64,000 bases of DNA from an uncultured Flavobacteriales bacterium (GTDB taxonomy: Bacteria > Bacteroidota > Bacteroidia > Flavobacteriales_D > Sanyastnellaceae): NCBI GenBank assembly GCA_905479115.1, contig CAJQLF010000009.1, positions 46,689 to 110,688 on the forward strand, in the 5' to 3' direction. Shown piece by piece: positions 1-8,751 of this stretch (the first letter of the stretch is position 1; every line of letters starts with the position of its first letter). The notes beneath the pieces are model-generated. The model saw only the letters and a program-made list of their open reading frames with translations, ran no database searches and had not been told where the DNA came from. The position numbers and the translations under genes are program-made.

Positions 1-487
1 TTTCCTCTCGGCTCAACAGCACATTCACCGCTTTTTGACCTCCTTGCACCTGATCCACAAGATTGGGTATGTCCCGGTATGCATCAGGACCTACAACCAA
101 GTCCACCAACTTCTCTTGCTCAAGTAAGGATTCTTTCAATCGCTCAGCCATGCAACCAAGCACCCCGACCACCAATTGCGGTCGGTCCTTCTTTGCCTTT
201 TTGAATTGACGCAATCTAGTGCGGACACGCTGCTCTGCGTTCTCTCGAATGGCGCATGTATTGAGCAACACCAAATCCGCCTCCGCTTCGTTCCGGGTTG
301 TAGAAAAACCGGCGTCGTTTAAGATACTCGCGACGATTTCCGAATCGCTGAAGTTCATCTGGCACCCGTAGCTTTCGAGGTACAGCTTTCGCGTATTGGT
401 TGGCGTACCCGAGACCACGGTAGGTAGTCCTTGGAGGGATTCATCCAATGGCTCATGGGCGTGTTCGGCAGAGGTAAGCGGATTCAT
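1..487 (-). CDS. miaB: tRNA-2-methylthio-N6-dimethylallyladenosine synthase MiaB, N-terminal part (partial)
   Basis: Reading the minus strand from the ATG at 487 gives about 162 residues of an open frame that runs off the left edge. After a roughly 30-residue leader it has the start of the MiaB UPF0004 domain: [12 protein letters not shown], then [19 protein letters not shown] and [13 protein letters not shown]. The three cysteines of the auxiliary 4Fe-4S cluster are visible. The radical-SAM CxxxCxxC and TRAM domains lie outside the window. MiaB adds a methylthio group to i6A37 of tRNAs. The RENAEQR stretch favours MiaB over the related MtaB and RimO, but a partial protein cannot settle this completely. 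Confidence 0.9.
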   Translation of the reverse strand, partial: MNPLTSAEHAHEPLDESLQGLPTVVSGTPTNTRKLYLESYGCQMNFSDSEIVASILNDAGFSTTRNEAEADLVLLNTCAIRENAEQRVRTRLRQFKKAKKDRPQLVVGVLGCMAERLKESLLEQEKLVDLVVGPDAYRDIPNLVDQVQGGQKAVNVLLSREE

Positions 488-557
488 TCGTTCGGTCTAT
501 ATGGTGCACAAAGTTACGGCTTTCGCCGTGAAAACTGTCACTTTGTCAGTCCCATGA

Positions 558-755
558 TCATTCGCTGAAGAGCCCTTTCGCAATCAGGTATGGAATGAGG
601 ATGTATAAAATCGAATCCCGAATGAGGTAGTACATGAAGACGGCAACAATCAGTTTCCACCCGTATTTCTTCACAAGCCCCTTGAAGCCTTGCTGCTTGA
701 AGACCGCTCGGTACTCCTTCCCTTTTTCTCTCGAAAAGATTGATTTCAGCCTCAT
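558..755 (-). CDS. small conserved single-pass membrane protein
   Basis: This short frame encodes 65 residues from the ATG at 755. A longer version starting at a TTG (803) is possible. The N-terminal half is basic and probably cytoplasmic (KGKEYRAVFKQQGFKG, KKYGWK). It is followed by one long hydrophobic segment (LIVAVFMYYLIRDSILYILI) and a short tail. The pattern of a KKYGWK motif and then a membrane helix containing YYLIRD resembles small uncharacterised proteins I recall from Flavobacteriales. It lies between the GT-C-like gene and miaB on the same strand and may be co-transcribed with them. No function is assigned. Confidence 0.65.
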   Translation of the reverse strand: MRLKSIFSREKGKEYRAVFKQQGFKGLVKKYGWKLIVAVFMYYLIRDSILYILIPYLIAKGLFSE

Positions 756-812
756 TTCAGCACGTATTTCCGCATGGAGGTTCGATCGTCCAAACCAATC
801 CAAAATTTGGCT

Positions 813-2465
813 TCATTCTTCAGGATGCTGGTTTCTTTCACGGGAGTGCAAAGTTGCGTCAGAATTCAACAAATCGAACACGCGGAAGTTCCCCAAATTT
901 GTCAATTCTCTGCTCAACCAAGGACTACTGCCAAGCGCTGCATACGCTTCCGGGTCATTGCAAATTAAATATTTTGCTCCTTTGGAAACATAAAATGCGA
1001 TGCGATCCTCGCCTTGAAATGCATCATCGTAAAGATTCGTAAAACCGCGCTGATCTATGAGCGATAGCGTGATATTGGGGCTTGGGTCTGGAATGGATAT
1101 GACTCCATCTAATCGGTCTATGCCCAATGACCGCAGCACCGCCTCCCATTCCGAAATATTTGAAAATCGTCGTTCTTGATCCCAATGGTGCCAGGACCAA
1201 ATGTCACGCTCACGCTGTGGAATAAATGTCTCGGCCAACCAACCTCCAACAGGCTGATGCTTCATGCGAGTCCGAATGGCCGATTCCAATCCTTGAAACA
1301 CCAGAGCCGTCCATGCAATTCCAAAAACAATGCGTCGCCAAAGACCCGGAGGCAGCCCTTCCCACCGCAGCATTATCCAACCAAACGTGATGGGTATAAT
1401 CAACTGGAATTCGATTAAATAATAATCGTGCACATCCAAGTTCTCAAACCACAAAACGAAATAAGCCATCAAACCGACCAGCATACCGAGCCAACTAAAA
1501 CCTACTGACCGCTCTGCAGGATTGTCTGAACGGCCGGTTTTTAGCAAAGTGACGACCATGATCAATAAGGTGGCTAAGAGCACGAATGGGTGATGCCATT
1601 GCGGCAAAACATCCTCTCGAAAGGAATGCCAAACAGTCCACGGATCCAATGCCTCCCAAACCGGTCGGATGGTTGTCAAAAAATACACGCTTCCATTCGC
1701 CGCATTCAGCATTTTAGCCCACAAAATCCAACCGATACCAACACAGATCGGAAGGAAACAGGCCAACAACCAGATCCGACGTTTTCTCACATGCGCCGTG
1801 GCTACCAGCAGAGGAACCCAACCCAGGACCATGGTGGGCCGAAACAGCGCCGCAAGAGTCAATGCTCCCAACATCAGGGCCAACCATCGGTCCCTCACCA
1901 TTCCGTTTCGGTGCCATCGCTCGGCCGACCACCAACCGATAAACACCCAACCCAAGGCTGCCGCGTTGACCAAATAATTTGGCCCGTAAAACGCCATCAA
2001 ACCCGACATCATGGTCATCCATGCCACCAAAAGAGACGATTGCAAAGAGATGAACCGCCTGCATAAACTGAAAAGCGCACCAATTCCAGCGAGCAGCATG
2101 GCCAAGTGCATCCACCTCAGTGTCCACGGCCAAATACCCGTACCTCGCCAAAGACGGCCATTTAAAAAGTAAGTCAAAGGAAATTCTCCCGCAGCTTCTC
2201 CGGTCCCTGTTCCATGCAAAAAATGCATGGAAGGATGGAATAAATCGCGTTCCTCCAATGCAAAGTTCAATGCCATGGAATACGCATCGCATTGGCGCCA
2301 CTGATGCATGCCGTAAGGGTCCTTAAATGCTACACCACCAAGGTCATAGACAGCAAAGACAACCAGAATAGCTCCCGCCCAAAAGCCCCATCTGCTCCAC
2401 CTCTGGAGTGATGCAATGAATCCGTTTTGCGGATTTTCGTTTGGGGAATTAAACATGATCTTCAT
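813..2465 (-). CDS. multipass membrane protein, GT-C glycosyltransferase-like
   Basis: The 550-residue protein has one N-terminal membrane segment (WGFWAGAILVVFAVYDLGGVAF), a loop with HQWRQCDAYSMALNF, and then about ten further hydrophobic segments up to roughly residue 400. A soluble C-terminal domain of about 140 residues follows. This layout, with a charged or aromatic first extracytoplasmic loop (residues about 45-110, including GEFPLTYFLNGRLW), is typical of GT-C enzymes of the GT39/ArnT/PMT type, which move sugars from polyprenyl-phosphate donors. The classical acidic DxD/DE motif after the first helix is not clear, so substrate and activity are unknown. The start is ATG 2465 (alternative ATG 2456). 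It is divergent from topA. Confidence 0.6.
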   Translation of the reverse strand: MKIMFNSPNENPQNGFIASLQRWSRWGFWAGAILVVFAVYDLGGVAFKDPYGMHQWRQCDAYSMALNFALEERDLFHPSMHFLHGTGTGEAAGEFPLTYFLNGRLWRGTGIWPWTLRWMHLAMLLAGIGALFSLCRRFISLQSSLLVAWMTMMSGLMAFYGPNYLVNAAALGWVFIGWWSAERWHRNGMVRDRWLALMLGALTLAALFRPTMVLGWVPLLVATAHVRKRRIWLLACFLPICVGIGWILWAKMLNAANGSVYFLTTIRPVWEALDPWTVWHSFREDVLPQWHHPFVLLATLLIMVVTLLKTGRSDNPAERSVGFSWLGMLVGLMAYFVLWFENLDVHDYYLIEFQLIIPITFGWIMLRWEGLPPGLWRRIVFGIAWTALVFQGLESAIRTRMKHQPVGGWLAETFIPQRERDIWSWHHWDQERRFSNISEWEAVLRSLGIDRLDGVISIPDPSPNITLSLIDQRGFTNLYDDAFQGEDRIAFYVSKGAKYLICNDPEAYAALGSSPWLSRELTNLGNFRVFDLLNSDATLHSRERNQHPEE

Positions 2466-2506
2466 TCGTTGCCGCGGTGAATTTAACCTGAACAGTTGGA
2501 AAGCTT

Positions 2507-2540
2507 TTTTGCGGCCTTAAATATTCCGGCCTTTTCTTTG
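2507..2540 (+). promoter_or_regulatory. possible Bacteroidota-type promoter for topA
   Basis: Upstream of topA, a TTG at 2509-2511 lies 21 bases before TTTCTTTG at 2533-2540. The Bacteroidota primary-sigma consensus is TTTG, then about 19-21 bases, then TAnnTTTG, so this copy has one mismatch in the -7 element. The ATG follows about 20 bases further on. This is a pattern match only. Confidence 0.3.
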
Positions 2541-2560
2541 CAACCGATTAAATCCCCCTC

Positions 2561-4879
2561 ATGTCAAAAAATTTAGTCATCGTCGAGTCACCTGCCAAGG
2601 CCAAAACCATTGAAGGATACCTCGGCAAAGATTTCGTTGTAAAGAGCAGCTATGGGCATATTCGTGATCTTGCTAAAGGCAATGAAAGCGTTGATGTTGA
2701 GCAGGGGTTTGAGCCCCAGTACATTGTTGCTGACGACAAGAAGCAGCTGGTCAAAGAGCTTAAACAAGCTGCAGCTAAAGCAGAAATTGTATGGCTTGCG
2801 ACGGATGAGGATCGCGAGGGAGAAGCCATTTCTTGGCACTTGTATGAAACGCTCAAACTCAAACCTGAGTCGACCAAGCGCATTGTGTTTTCAGAGATTA
2901 CGAAAAATGCCATTCTGAAATCAATTGAACACCCCCGGACGGTGGACATCAACCTGGTCAATGCCCAGCAGGCGAGAAGGATTTTGGATCGGCTGGTAGG
3001 TTTTGACCTAAGTCCCGTCCTTTGGAAAAAAGTGAAGCCCGGCTTAAGCGCAGGCCGTGTTCAAAGCGTAGCAGTTCGCATCATTGTCGAACGCGAAAGA
3101 GAAATAGCTGCCTTCCAATCCAAAGCGGATTTCCGCGTTGTCGGTGAATTCATCGCGGATGGTTTGAATGTGAAGGCCCCGCTGAACCAGCGTTTTCAGA
3201 ATGAAGCCGATGCCCACGCATTCTTGACGGATTGCACCTCGGCGGAACACAAGGTCGTTTCTCTCGTAACGAAGCCAGCGAAACGAAAGCCAACAGCTCC
3301 TTTTACCACCTCAACCCTCCAGCAGGAGGCGTCGCGTAAATTGGGTTTCTCCGTCTCTCGAACGATGCGCGTTGCTCAAGGATTGTATGAGAGCGGATTG
3401 ATCACCTACATGAGAACAGACAGCACCAACCTCAGCGATGATGCAGTCAAACAAGCGAAGAACGTCATTACCCAAGAGTACGGGAAGGAATATTCCAACC
3501 CCAAACAATTCAAAGGCAAAAAATCCAAAGGTGCACAAGAGGCGCACGAAGCAATCCGCCCATCCGATTTGAGTCGGAAAACCATGACCGGAGAGCGTGA
3601 TCAAGAACGCCTATACGACCTGATTTGGAAGCGCACAGTCGCATCCCAAATGGCCGATGCCGAATTGGAAAACACGACGGCAACAATCGATGTGTCCACG
3701 CGCTCGGAGCTTTTTGCAGCAAAGGGGCAGGTCATTACGTTTGAAGGTTTTTTGAAAGTGTACCTCGAAGGAAAAGATGAGGAAGGAGACGAACAAGAAC
3801 AAGACGGTCGCCTTCCGGCGATGAAAGAGGGGCAGATTTTGAATCGAACGCGAATTATCGCGACACAGCGGTTTTCGAAGCACGCCCCTCGGTATACGGA
3901 GGCTAGCCTAGTGAAGCGGCTCGAAGAACTAGGCATTGGCCGACCTTCTACCTACGCCCCGACCATTTCCACCGTTCAAAAACGCGGTTATGTTGAGAAG
4001 GCTGACCGGGACGGCACACCGCGTGACTTTCGAGTTTTAACGTTGGAGGGTGGAAGCGTCAAGGATCAAACGGACACGGAGAACACCGGCGTAGAGCGAG
4101 CGAAACTCTTCCCAACGGACATTGGGATGGTCGTAAATGATTTCTTGCTCAAGCACTTTGTCCAGATCATGGATTTCAATTTCACTGCTGAAGTCGAGGA
4201 AAAATTTGATGTGATTGCCCAGGGCCAAATGGATTGGCGCAATATGCTGAAGGACTTTTACCAAGGGTTTAAGAAGAATGTGGACGAGACCCAAGAAAAC
4301 GCTGAAAGGGCATCGGGGGAGCGCATCCTTGGGAAACATCCCGAATCTGGAAAAACCGTTCTCGTTCGCATCGGTCGGTATGGTCCACTTGCTCAAATTG
4401 GAGATCCAGAAGATGAGGAAAAAGAATTTGCATCGTTGCTTAAATCGCAATCCTTGGAGTCCATTACCATGGAGGAGGCACTGGATCTGTTCAAGTTACC
4501 TCGAAAGCTTGGCGAATTGGACGGTAAGGTAATATCCGCCGCAATCGGACGCTTTGGCCCCTATGTGCGCCACGATGGCTCGTTTGTCTCCCTGAAGGTC
4601 GACGAGGGAGATGACCCGTACACGGTAACATTGGAGCGGGCTACGGAATTGGTTTTGGCCAAGCGCGCAGCCGATGCAAAAGCACTCATTAAGGTATTCG
4701 AGGAAGACGAAACGGTTCGCATTATAGAAGGCCGCTGGGGGCCCTTCATCAAGGCGGGGAAAGTCAATGCCAGAATCCCCAAGGATGAAGATGCTATGTC
4801 CATTGATTGGGCGCGTGCTCAGGAATTGATCGAAGAAGCTGCAAAACGACCCAAAGGCCGGAAACGCAAAACGACCTGA
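2561..4879 (+). CDS. topA: DNA topoisomerase I
   Basis: This 772-residue type IA topoisomerase relaxes negatively supercoiled DNA through a 5'-phosphotyrosine intermediate. The N-terminal TOPRIM domain starts with LVIVESPAKAKTIEGYLG and contains the DEDREGEAI acidic motif (about residues 82-90). The catalytic tyrosine is in GLITYMRTDSTNLS (about residue 285). RPSTYAPTISTVQKRGYV is the conserved gate motif. The C-terminus has no CxxC zinc fingers. It has instead three TopA C-terminal repeat units containing RIGRYGP, AIGRFGPYV and EGRWGPFIKAG, and ends in a basic tail (KRPKGRKRKTT). This tail type is usual in Bacteroidota. Start ATG 2561. Confidence 0.97.
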   Translation: MSKNLVIVESPAKAKTIEGYLGKDFVVKSSYGHIRDLAKGNESVDVEQGFEPQYIVADDKKQLVKELKQAAAKAEIVWLATDEDREGEAISWHLYETLKLKPESTKRIVFSEITKNAILKSIEHPRTVDINLVNAQQARRILDRLVGFDLSPVLWKKVKPGLSAGRVQSVAVRIIVEREREIAAFQSKADFRVVGEFIADGLNVKAPLNQRFQNEADAHAFLTDCTSAEHKVVSLVTKPAKRKPTAPFTTSTLQQEASRKLGFSVSRTMRVAQGLYESGLITYMRTDSTNLSDDAVKQAKNVITQEYGKEYSNPKQFKGKKSKGAQEAHEAIRPSDLSRKTMTGERDQERLYDLIWKRTVASQMADAELENTTATIDVSTRSELFAAKGQVITFEGFLKVYLEGKDEEGDEQEQDGRLPAMKEGQILNRTRIIATQRFSKHAPRYTEASLVKRLEELGIGRPSTYAPTISTVQKRGYVEKADRDGTPRDFRVLTLEGGSVKDQTDTENTGVERAKLFPTDIGMVVNDFLLKHFVQIMDFNFTAEVEEKFDVIAQGQMDWRNMLKDFYQGFKKNVDETQENAERASGERILGKHPESGKTVLVRIGRYGPLAQIGDPEDEEKEFASLLKSQSLESITMEEALDLFKLPRKLGELDGKVISAAIGRFGPYVRHDGSFVSLKVDEGDDPYTVTLERATELVLAKRAADAKALIKVFEEDETVRIIEGRWGPFIKAGKVNARIPKDEDAMSIDWARAQELIEEAAKRPKGRKRKTT

Positions 4880-4883
4880 GTCT

Positions 4884-4909
4884 TGGGCAGTAGCAATGGG
4901 CAGTAGCAA
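4884..4909. repeat. 13-bp perfect tandem duplication downstream of topA
   Basis: TGGGCAGTAGCAA occurs twice head to tail immediately after the topA stop codon. It is not part of a hairpin and not next to any mobile gene. A replication-slippage duplication is the simplest reading. Confidence 0.8.
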
Positions 4910-4997
4910 CATAGAGCTCTATTAATCCCCGTTTCCGTGTCAGCAACCTTTCAGCAAGGGAACTGCAACCTGAAATGAATCTGCGAAATTGCCGTCT

Positions 4998-6158
4998 ATG
5001 TTGGATGGCATCTATGATTTATTCGAGTCCGTTATGACTCCGCACTATTCCAATGCGGAAGGTTCACAGCGAATTGCTGAGCGCATTGATGTGCACAGCT
5101 TTGACCACCGTCCAGAATTGGAGGGCGCTCGCGTTGCTATTTTTGGGATTATGGACGGCCGGAAAAGTGGCGACAACGAAGGTTGCAGCGAAGGGCCTCA
5201 GCGAATTCGGGAGTGCTTGTACAAACTCACGCCCCACGCGCATTGGCAAACGACGATAGACCTTGGGGATCTCCGACCCGGGGTGACTGAAGCAGATACG
5301 TCAGCAGCCGTGCAATCCGTGGTGTCCGAATTAACGCAACAAGGCATCGTTCCAGTCATTCTCGGCGGTGGACAGGACCTCACTACTTCCATGTACCGGG
5401 CACTTGAGCCCTTTGGAAAGCCTGTTCAGCTGGTCACCTTGGATGCCCGATTGGATTTCGGTGCCGATCCAGATCAAGGGACATCGCGCAATTTTATGAA
5501 CGACATCATCTTGCACGAGCCGAATTACCTTTTCAGCTACACAAACATTGGTCACCAAGGATACCTCACCGATCCCGACACCCTCGACCTTTTGGAGAAA
5601 ATGCAGTTCGAATCCATTCGACTCGGGCAAGCCGTCGATCGACCGGAATGGATGGAACCCACCCTCCGAGATGCGGATTTAGTTTCCATTGATACCGGCG
5701 TCATTCGCGGTAGCGACCACGCAGCGAATGCATTTTCCGGGCCCAATGGCATAGATGCCAAAACAATCTGCCAACTCGCACGCTATGCTGGATTGAGTGA
5801 TCAGCTGAAAGCAATCGGAGTCTTTGAACACAATCCCGATTTGGACAACCGCGACTTAGGCGCACAATTAATCGGCCAGGTGGTTTGGCACATCTTGGAT
5901 GGCATTTATGCCCAGAAATCGGACTACCCAAAGTGTCCCCTCTCCGAATATGCTAAATACGTTGTTGACCTCTCGGAAATTGAACAGGCCGTGACATTCT
6001 ACAAATCAGGGAAAAGCGACCGATGGTGGATGGAGATTCCATATCCTGGCAACAAAAATCAAACCCACCTGGCCGGATGTTCCTACGAGGACTATGTCGA
6101 AGCGAGTCAAGGAAAGATGCCCGATCGGTGGTGGAAAATCATCCAGAAACTGAACTAA
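4998..6158 (+). CDS. arginase/formimidoylglutamase-fold protein with a degenerate metal site
   Basis: The 386-residue protein has the ureohydrolase fold. All three arginase signature regions can be located, but each has lost a ligand. GGGHD is GGGQD (Gln126), DAHxD is DARLD (Arg151), and the SxDxD motif is SIDTG (Gly234). Asp149, Asp153 and Asp232 remain. Active arginases, agmatinases and formimidoylglutamases need all six residues to bind two Mn ions, so hydrolase activity is doubtful. Annotation pipelines would probably name it formimidoylglutamase. It lies between topA and the porP-gldKLMN cluster, and similar proteins near gldK are, to my recollection, common in Flavobacteriia. The ATG at 4998 was chosen over a TTG at 4989. 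Confidence 0.8.
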   Translation: MLDGIYDLFESVMTPHYSNAEGSQRIAERIDVHSFDHRPELEGARVAIFGIMDGRKSGDNEGCSEGPQRIRECLYKLTPHAHWQTTIDLGDLRPGVTEADTSAAVQSVVSELTQQGIVPVILGGGQDLTTSMYRALEPFGKPVQLVTLDARLDFGADPDQGTSRNFMNDIILHEPNYLFSYTNIGHQGYLTDPDTLDLLEKMQFESIRLGQAVDRPEWMEPTLRDADLVSIDTGVIRGSDHAANAFSGPNGIDAKTICQLARYAGLSDQLKAIGVFEHNPDLDNRDLGAQLIGQVVWHILDGIYAQKSDYPKCPLSEYAKYVVDLSEIEQAVTFYKSGKSDRWWMEIPYPGNKNQTHLAGCSYEDYVEASQGKMPDRWWKIIQKLN

Positions 6159-6278
6159 CTCCGCCCGGTTCATTCTACTTTTTTCACAAAGAAATTCACA
6201 AGTTTTAGAATTTCTCTATATTAGCGTTCTTGGGGAAAACACCCTCAATAACAACCTGTTGAAAACCAACCAGTTAAT

Positions 6279-7238
6279 ATGACTCGACTTCTCCTTTCTG
6301 CGAGCCTTTGTCTGCTCATCGCGACGTCCATGGACGCGCAGCAAGACCCGCAATTCACCCAGTGGTTTATGGAGCCAGCTTCATTCAACCCTGCGGTTGC
6401 TGGAAACAGCGAACTGACGTGCATTTCTGGCACCTACCGCAATCAATGGGTCGGTTTGGATGGAGACCCCAACACGTCCATGTTGACAGCGCACACGTTT
6501 GTCGACCAATTGCAAGGAGGTGTGTTGCTGTCGTTTTACAATGACGCGCTCGGGCAAGAAGAGAACACGATGGCTCGTTTGGGATACGCCTACCACATGG
6601 AACCTCTTTCGAACGGTGCAATCGTTAGCGCCGGTCTCTCCGCCTCCATGTTCACCAAAAAATTAGGCAACGAATGGATCTCAATTGACCCGTGGCAGGA
6701 TGACAATGCGATTCCGAACGACAAATCAAGCTCGAGTGCGATCGACATCGACCTGGGTGTCTTCATACGCAAGCCTGGCTCCTTCTACGCAGGAATTTCA
6801 GCGACTCATCTCCTCGAGCAAGAATTGTCATCTTTTGGAATTCAACCCCGTCGTCATATCTACGCAATGGGAGGTTACACGCATTCGCTGGACGGTGATT
6901 ATTTGCTTTTGCGAACAAACGTTCTGGCCAAGACAGACTTAGCCGCGACCATTGCCGACATCAACGTCAATGTTCTATGGAATCAAATGGTTTGGGGCGG
7001 GGTCAGCTGGAGACCAGGCGATGCCATCGCTCCTACGGTTGGATTCGAATACGCCACAACGTCCAAGGACCGAACGAGCACTTCTCAGCAAGTATTTCGC
7101 CTAGGATATAGTTTCGACTCCACTACTTCCGAATTGAGTAATTACTCAGATGGTTCGCACGAAGTCTTCTTGAGTTACTGCTTTAAATTCGAATCTATAC
7201 CTGCTACAAATCGCTATGCCAATCCCCGCTTCCTCTGA
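6279..7238 (+). CDS. PorP/SprF-type T9SS outer-membrane protein
   Basis: The 319-residue protein has a signal peptide (MTRLLLSASLCLLIATSMDAQ) followed at once by the PorP/SprF family hallmark QDPQFTQWFMEPASFNPAVAG and YRNQWVGLDG. The rest alternates like a beta-barrel and ends in an aromatic-rich strand (EVFLSYCFKFES). PorP-like proteins are outer-membrane partners of the T9SS and often help attach or export specific adhesins. It is the first gene of a five-gene same-strand cluster with gldK, gldL, gldM and gldN, which matches the porPKLMN order known from Porphyromonas. The family has many paralogues, so porP rather than sprF is inferred from position. Confidence 0.88.
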   Translation: MTRLLLSASLCLLIATSMDAQQDPQFTQWFMEPASFNPAVAGNSELTCISGTYRNQWVGLDGDPNTSMLTAHTFVDQLQGGVLLSFYNDALGQEENTMARLGYAYHMEPLSNGAIVSAGLSASMFTKKLGNEWISIDPWQDDNAIPNDKSSSSAIDIDLGVFIRKPGSFYAGISATHLLEQELSSFGIQPRRHIYAMGGYTHSLDGDYLLLRTNVLAKTDLAATIADINVNVLWNQMVWGGVSWRPGDAIAPTVGFEYATTSKDRTSTSQQVFRLGYSFDSTTSELSNYSDGSHEVFLSYCFKFESIPATNRYANPRFL

Positions 7239-7313
7239 TTTGAGGATAATAAATGGCAACCATTTGAAGTTAGTATTCGTACATCCTCTTAGGATACCTA
7301 GCCTGCAAGCAAC

Positions 7314-8678
7314 ATGAAAAACATTCTCATTATCCTCATCACGGCAGCCACCTTGTTTGGCTGCACTGCCGGACCTCAAGGCGAATTGGTGGGCGTTTAT
7401 CCACGCGAACAGTGGATTCAAGTCAACCCGTATGGGATGAATTATATCCACCTTGGCTCTTACACCATGGGGCCAAGTGACCAAGATGTTCCTTTTGCGA
7501 TGAACACGCGTTCAAAAACGGTAACGATTCCCGCCTTCTATGTCGATGTGCATGAAATATCGAACAACGAATACAGGCAATTTTGTGCTTGGGTAAAGGA
7601 TTCCTTGTACCGAAATACGCTCGCTGAAGACGACAATGAAGACTATTTCTTCGCCGAAGATGCACTAGGCCGTGAACTCGACCGATTCATTGACAAGGGC
7701 TATGTCCTCAATTGGGAAACCCCCATTAATTGGGAGGACGAAGATATCTTCGATCTTCTCTATGACGAGTATTTCCTCCAAGGTTCAGACCAGTACTACA
7801 ACCGCAGACAGTATGACACACGTAAATTGAATTTTCGGTATTGGTGGTTGAATTTTGATGCTGCAGCTAGCAAAGGAGCAAAAGACCTCGAGTTCGGTGA
7901 GACGAACAGCCTTAACCAACTTCACTCCGTGCGTGGTAACAGCGATCGGTCGCAGTTCGTCGTAGAAGAAACAATCAACATCTATCCTGATACGTTGGTT
8001 TGGGTGCGTGATTACACCTATGGTTTCAACGAGCCCATGGCGGATTATTTCTGGCATCCTGCGTATGACAATTACCCCGTAGTCGGTGTTACTTGGAGCC
8101 AAGCAAAGGCTTTCAACGCATGGCGCACGCAGTTGATGAATAACTACAGAGCCGGGAACGGACAATCCGATGTGCAACGATTCAGACTTCCTACGGAGTC
8201 TGAATGGGAGTTTGCAGCACGGGGTGGTTTAGATCTGAGCCCTTATCCATGGGGTGGTCCTTACATGCGAAATGCGCAAGGTTGTCCCCTGGCCAACTTC
8301 AAACCCATGCGGGGAGATTATGTCGAAGACGGAGGCGCATATACAGTTGAGACAACAAGCTACAGCCCCAATGACTATGGCTTGTACAACATGGCCGGAA
8401 ACGTTGCTGAGTGGACGAGCACTGCCTTTGATGAGACCGTTTATGAATTTTCTCATGACATGAGTCCGGAATACAGTTACAATGCAAAGGTTACCGACCC
8501 CCCTGCATTGCATCGCAAGGTCACTCGTGGCGGTTCATGGAAAGACATCGGATACTATTGTCAGACAGGAACACGTTCCTTTGAATACCGTGATACCTGC
8601 AAAGCATACATTGGTTTCCGAAGCGTTATGTCCTACATGGGCAGAGGCAAGAGTGGAGATCCCGAAGAGTGGAATTAA
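7314..8678 (+). CDS. gldK: T9SS/gliding lipoprotein GldK (PorK)
   Basis: The 454-residue protein begins with a lipoprotein signal (MKNILIILITAATLFGC, lipobox cysteine at residue 17). It carries a formylglycine-generating-enzyme (SUMF1-like) fold: YPVVGVTWSQAKAFNAWR, RFRLPTESEWEFAARGG, YGLYNMAGNVAEWTS, VTRGGSWKD and a C-terminal YIGFRSV. In the T9SS, GldK/PorK lipoprotein and GldN/PorN form the large periplasmic ring under the outer membrane. The SUMF1 fold is structural here, and no sulfatase-maturing role is implied. It follows the PorP-like gene by 75 bases and precedes gldL. Confidence 0.95.
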   Translation: MKNILIILITAATLFGCTAGPQGELVGVYPREQWIQVNPYGMNYIHLGSYTMGPSDQDVPFAMNTRSKTVTIPAFYVDVHEISNNEYRQFCAWVKDSLYRNTLAEDDNEDYFFAEDALGRELDRFIDKGYVLNWETPINWEDEDIFDLLYDEYFLQGSDQYYNRRQYDTRKLNFRYWWLNFDAAASKGAKDLEFGETNSLNQLHSVRGNSDRSQFVVEETINIYPDTLVWVRDYTYGFNEPMADYFWHPAYDNYPVVGVTWSQAKAFNAWRTQLMNNYRAGNGQSDVQRFRLPTESEWEFAARGGLDLSPYPWGGPYMRNAQGCPLANFKPMRGDYVEDGGAYTVETTSYSPNDYGLYNMAGNVAEWTSTAFDETVYEFSHDMSPEYSYNAKVTDPPALHRKVTRGGSWKDIGYYCQTGTRSFEYRDTCKAYIGFRSVMSYMGRGKSGDPEEWN

Positions 8679-8751
8679 TTTTTCGCCGATGACTCAGCAT
8701 CGATGGAAATATTGGAGATAAAATTTAATTGAAACCTAAAGCAGAAAAGAA

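Noticed and set aside
4884..4909. Attachment site of an integrated element after topA
   Set aside because: Only a simple 13-bp tandem copy is present, with no integrase, tRNA or distant repeat partner.
4998..6158. Functional formimidoylglutamase (hutG) for histidine degradation
   Set aside because: Three metal ligands are replaced and no other hut gene is nearby, so only the fold, not the activity, is claimed.
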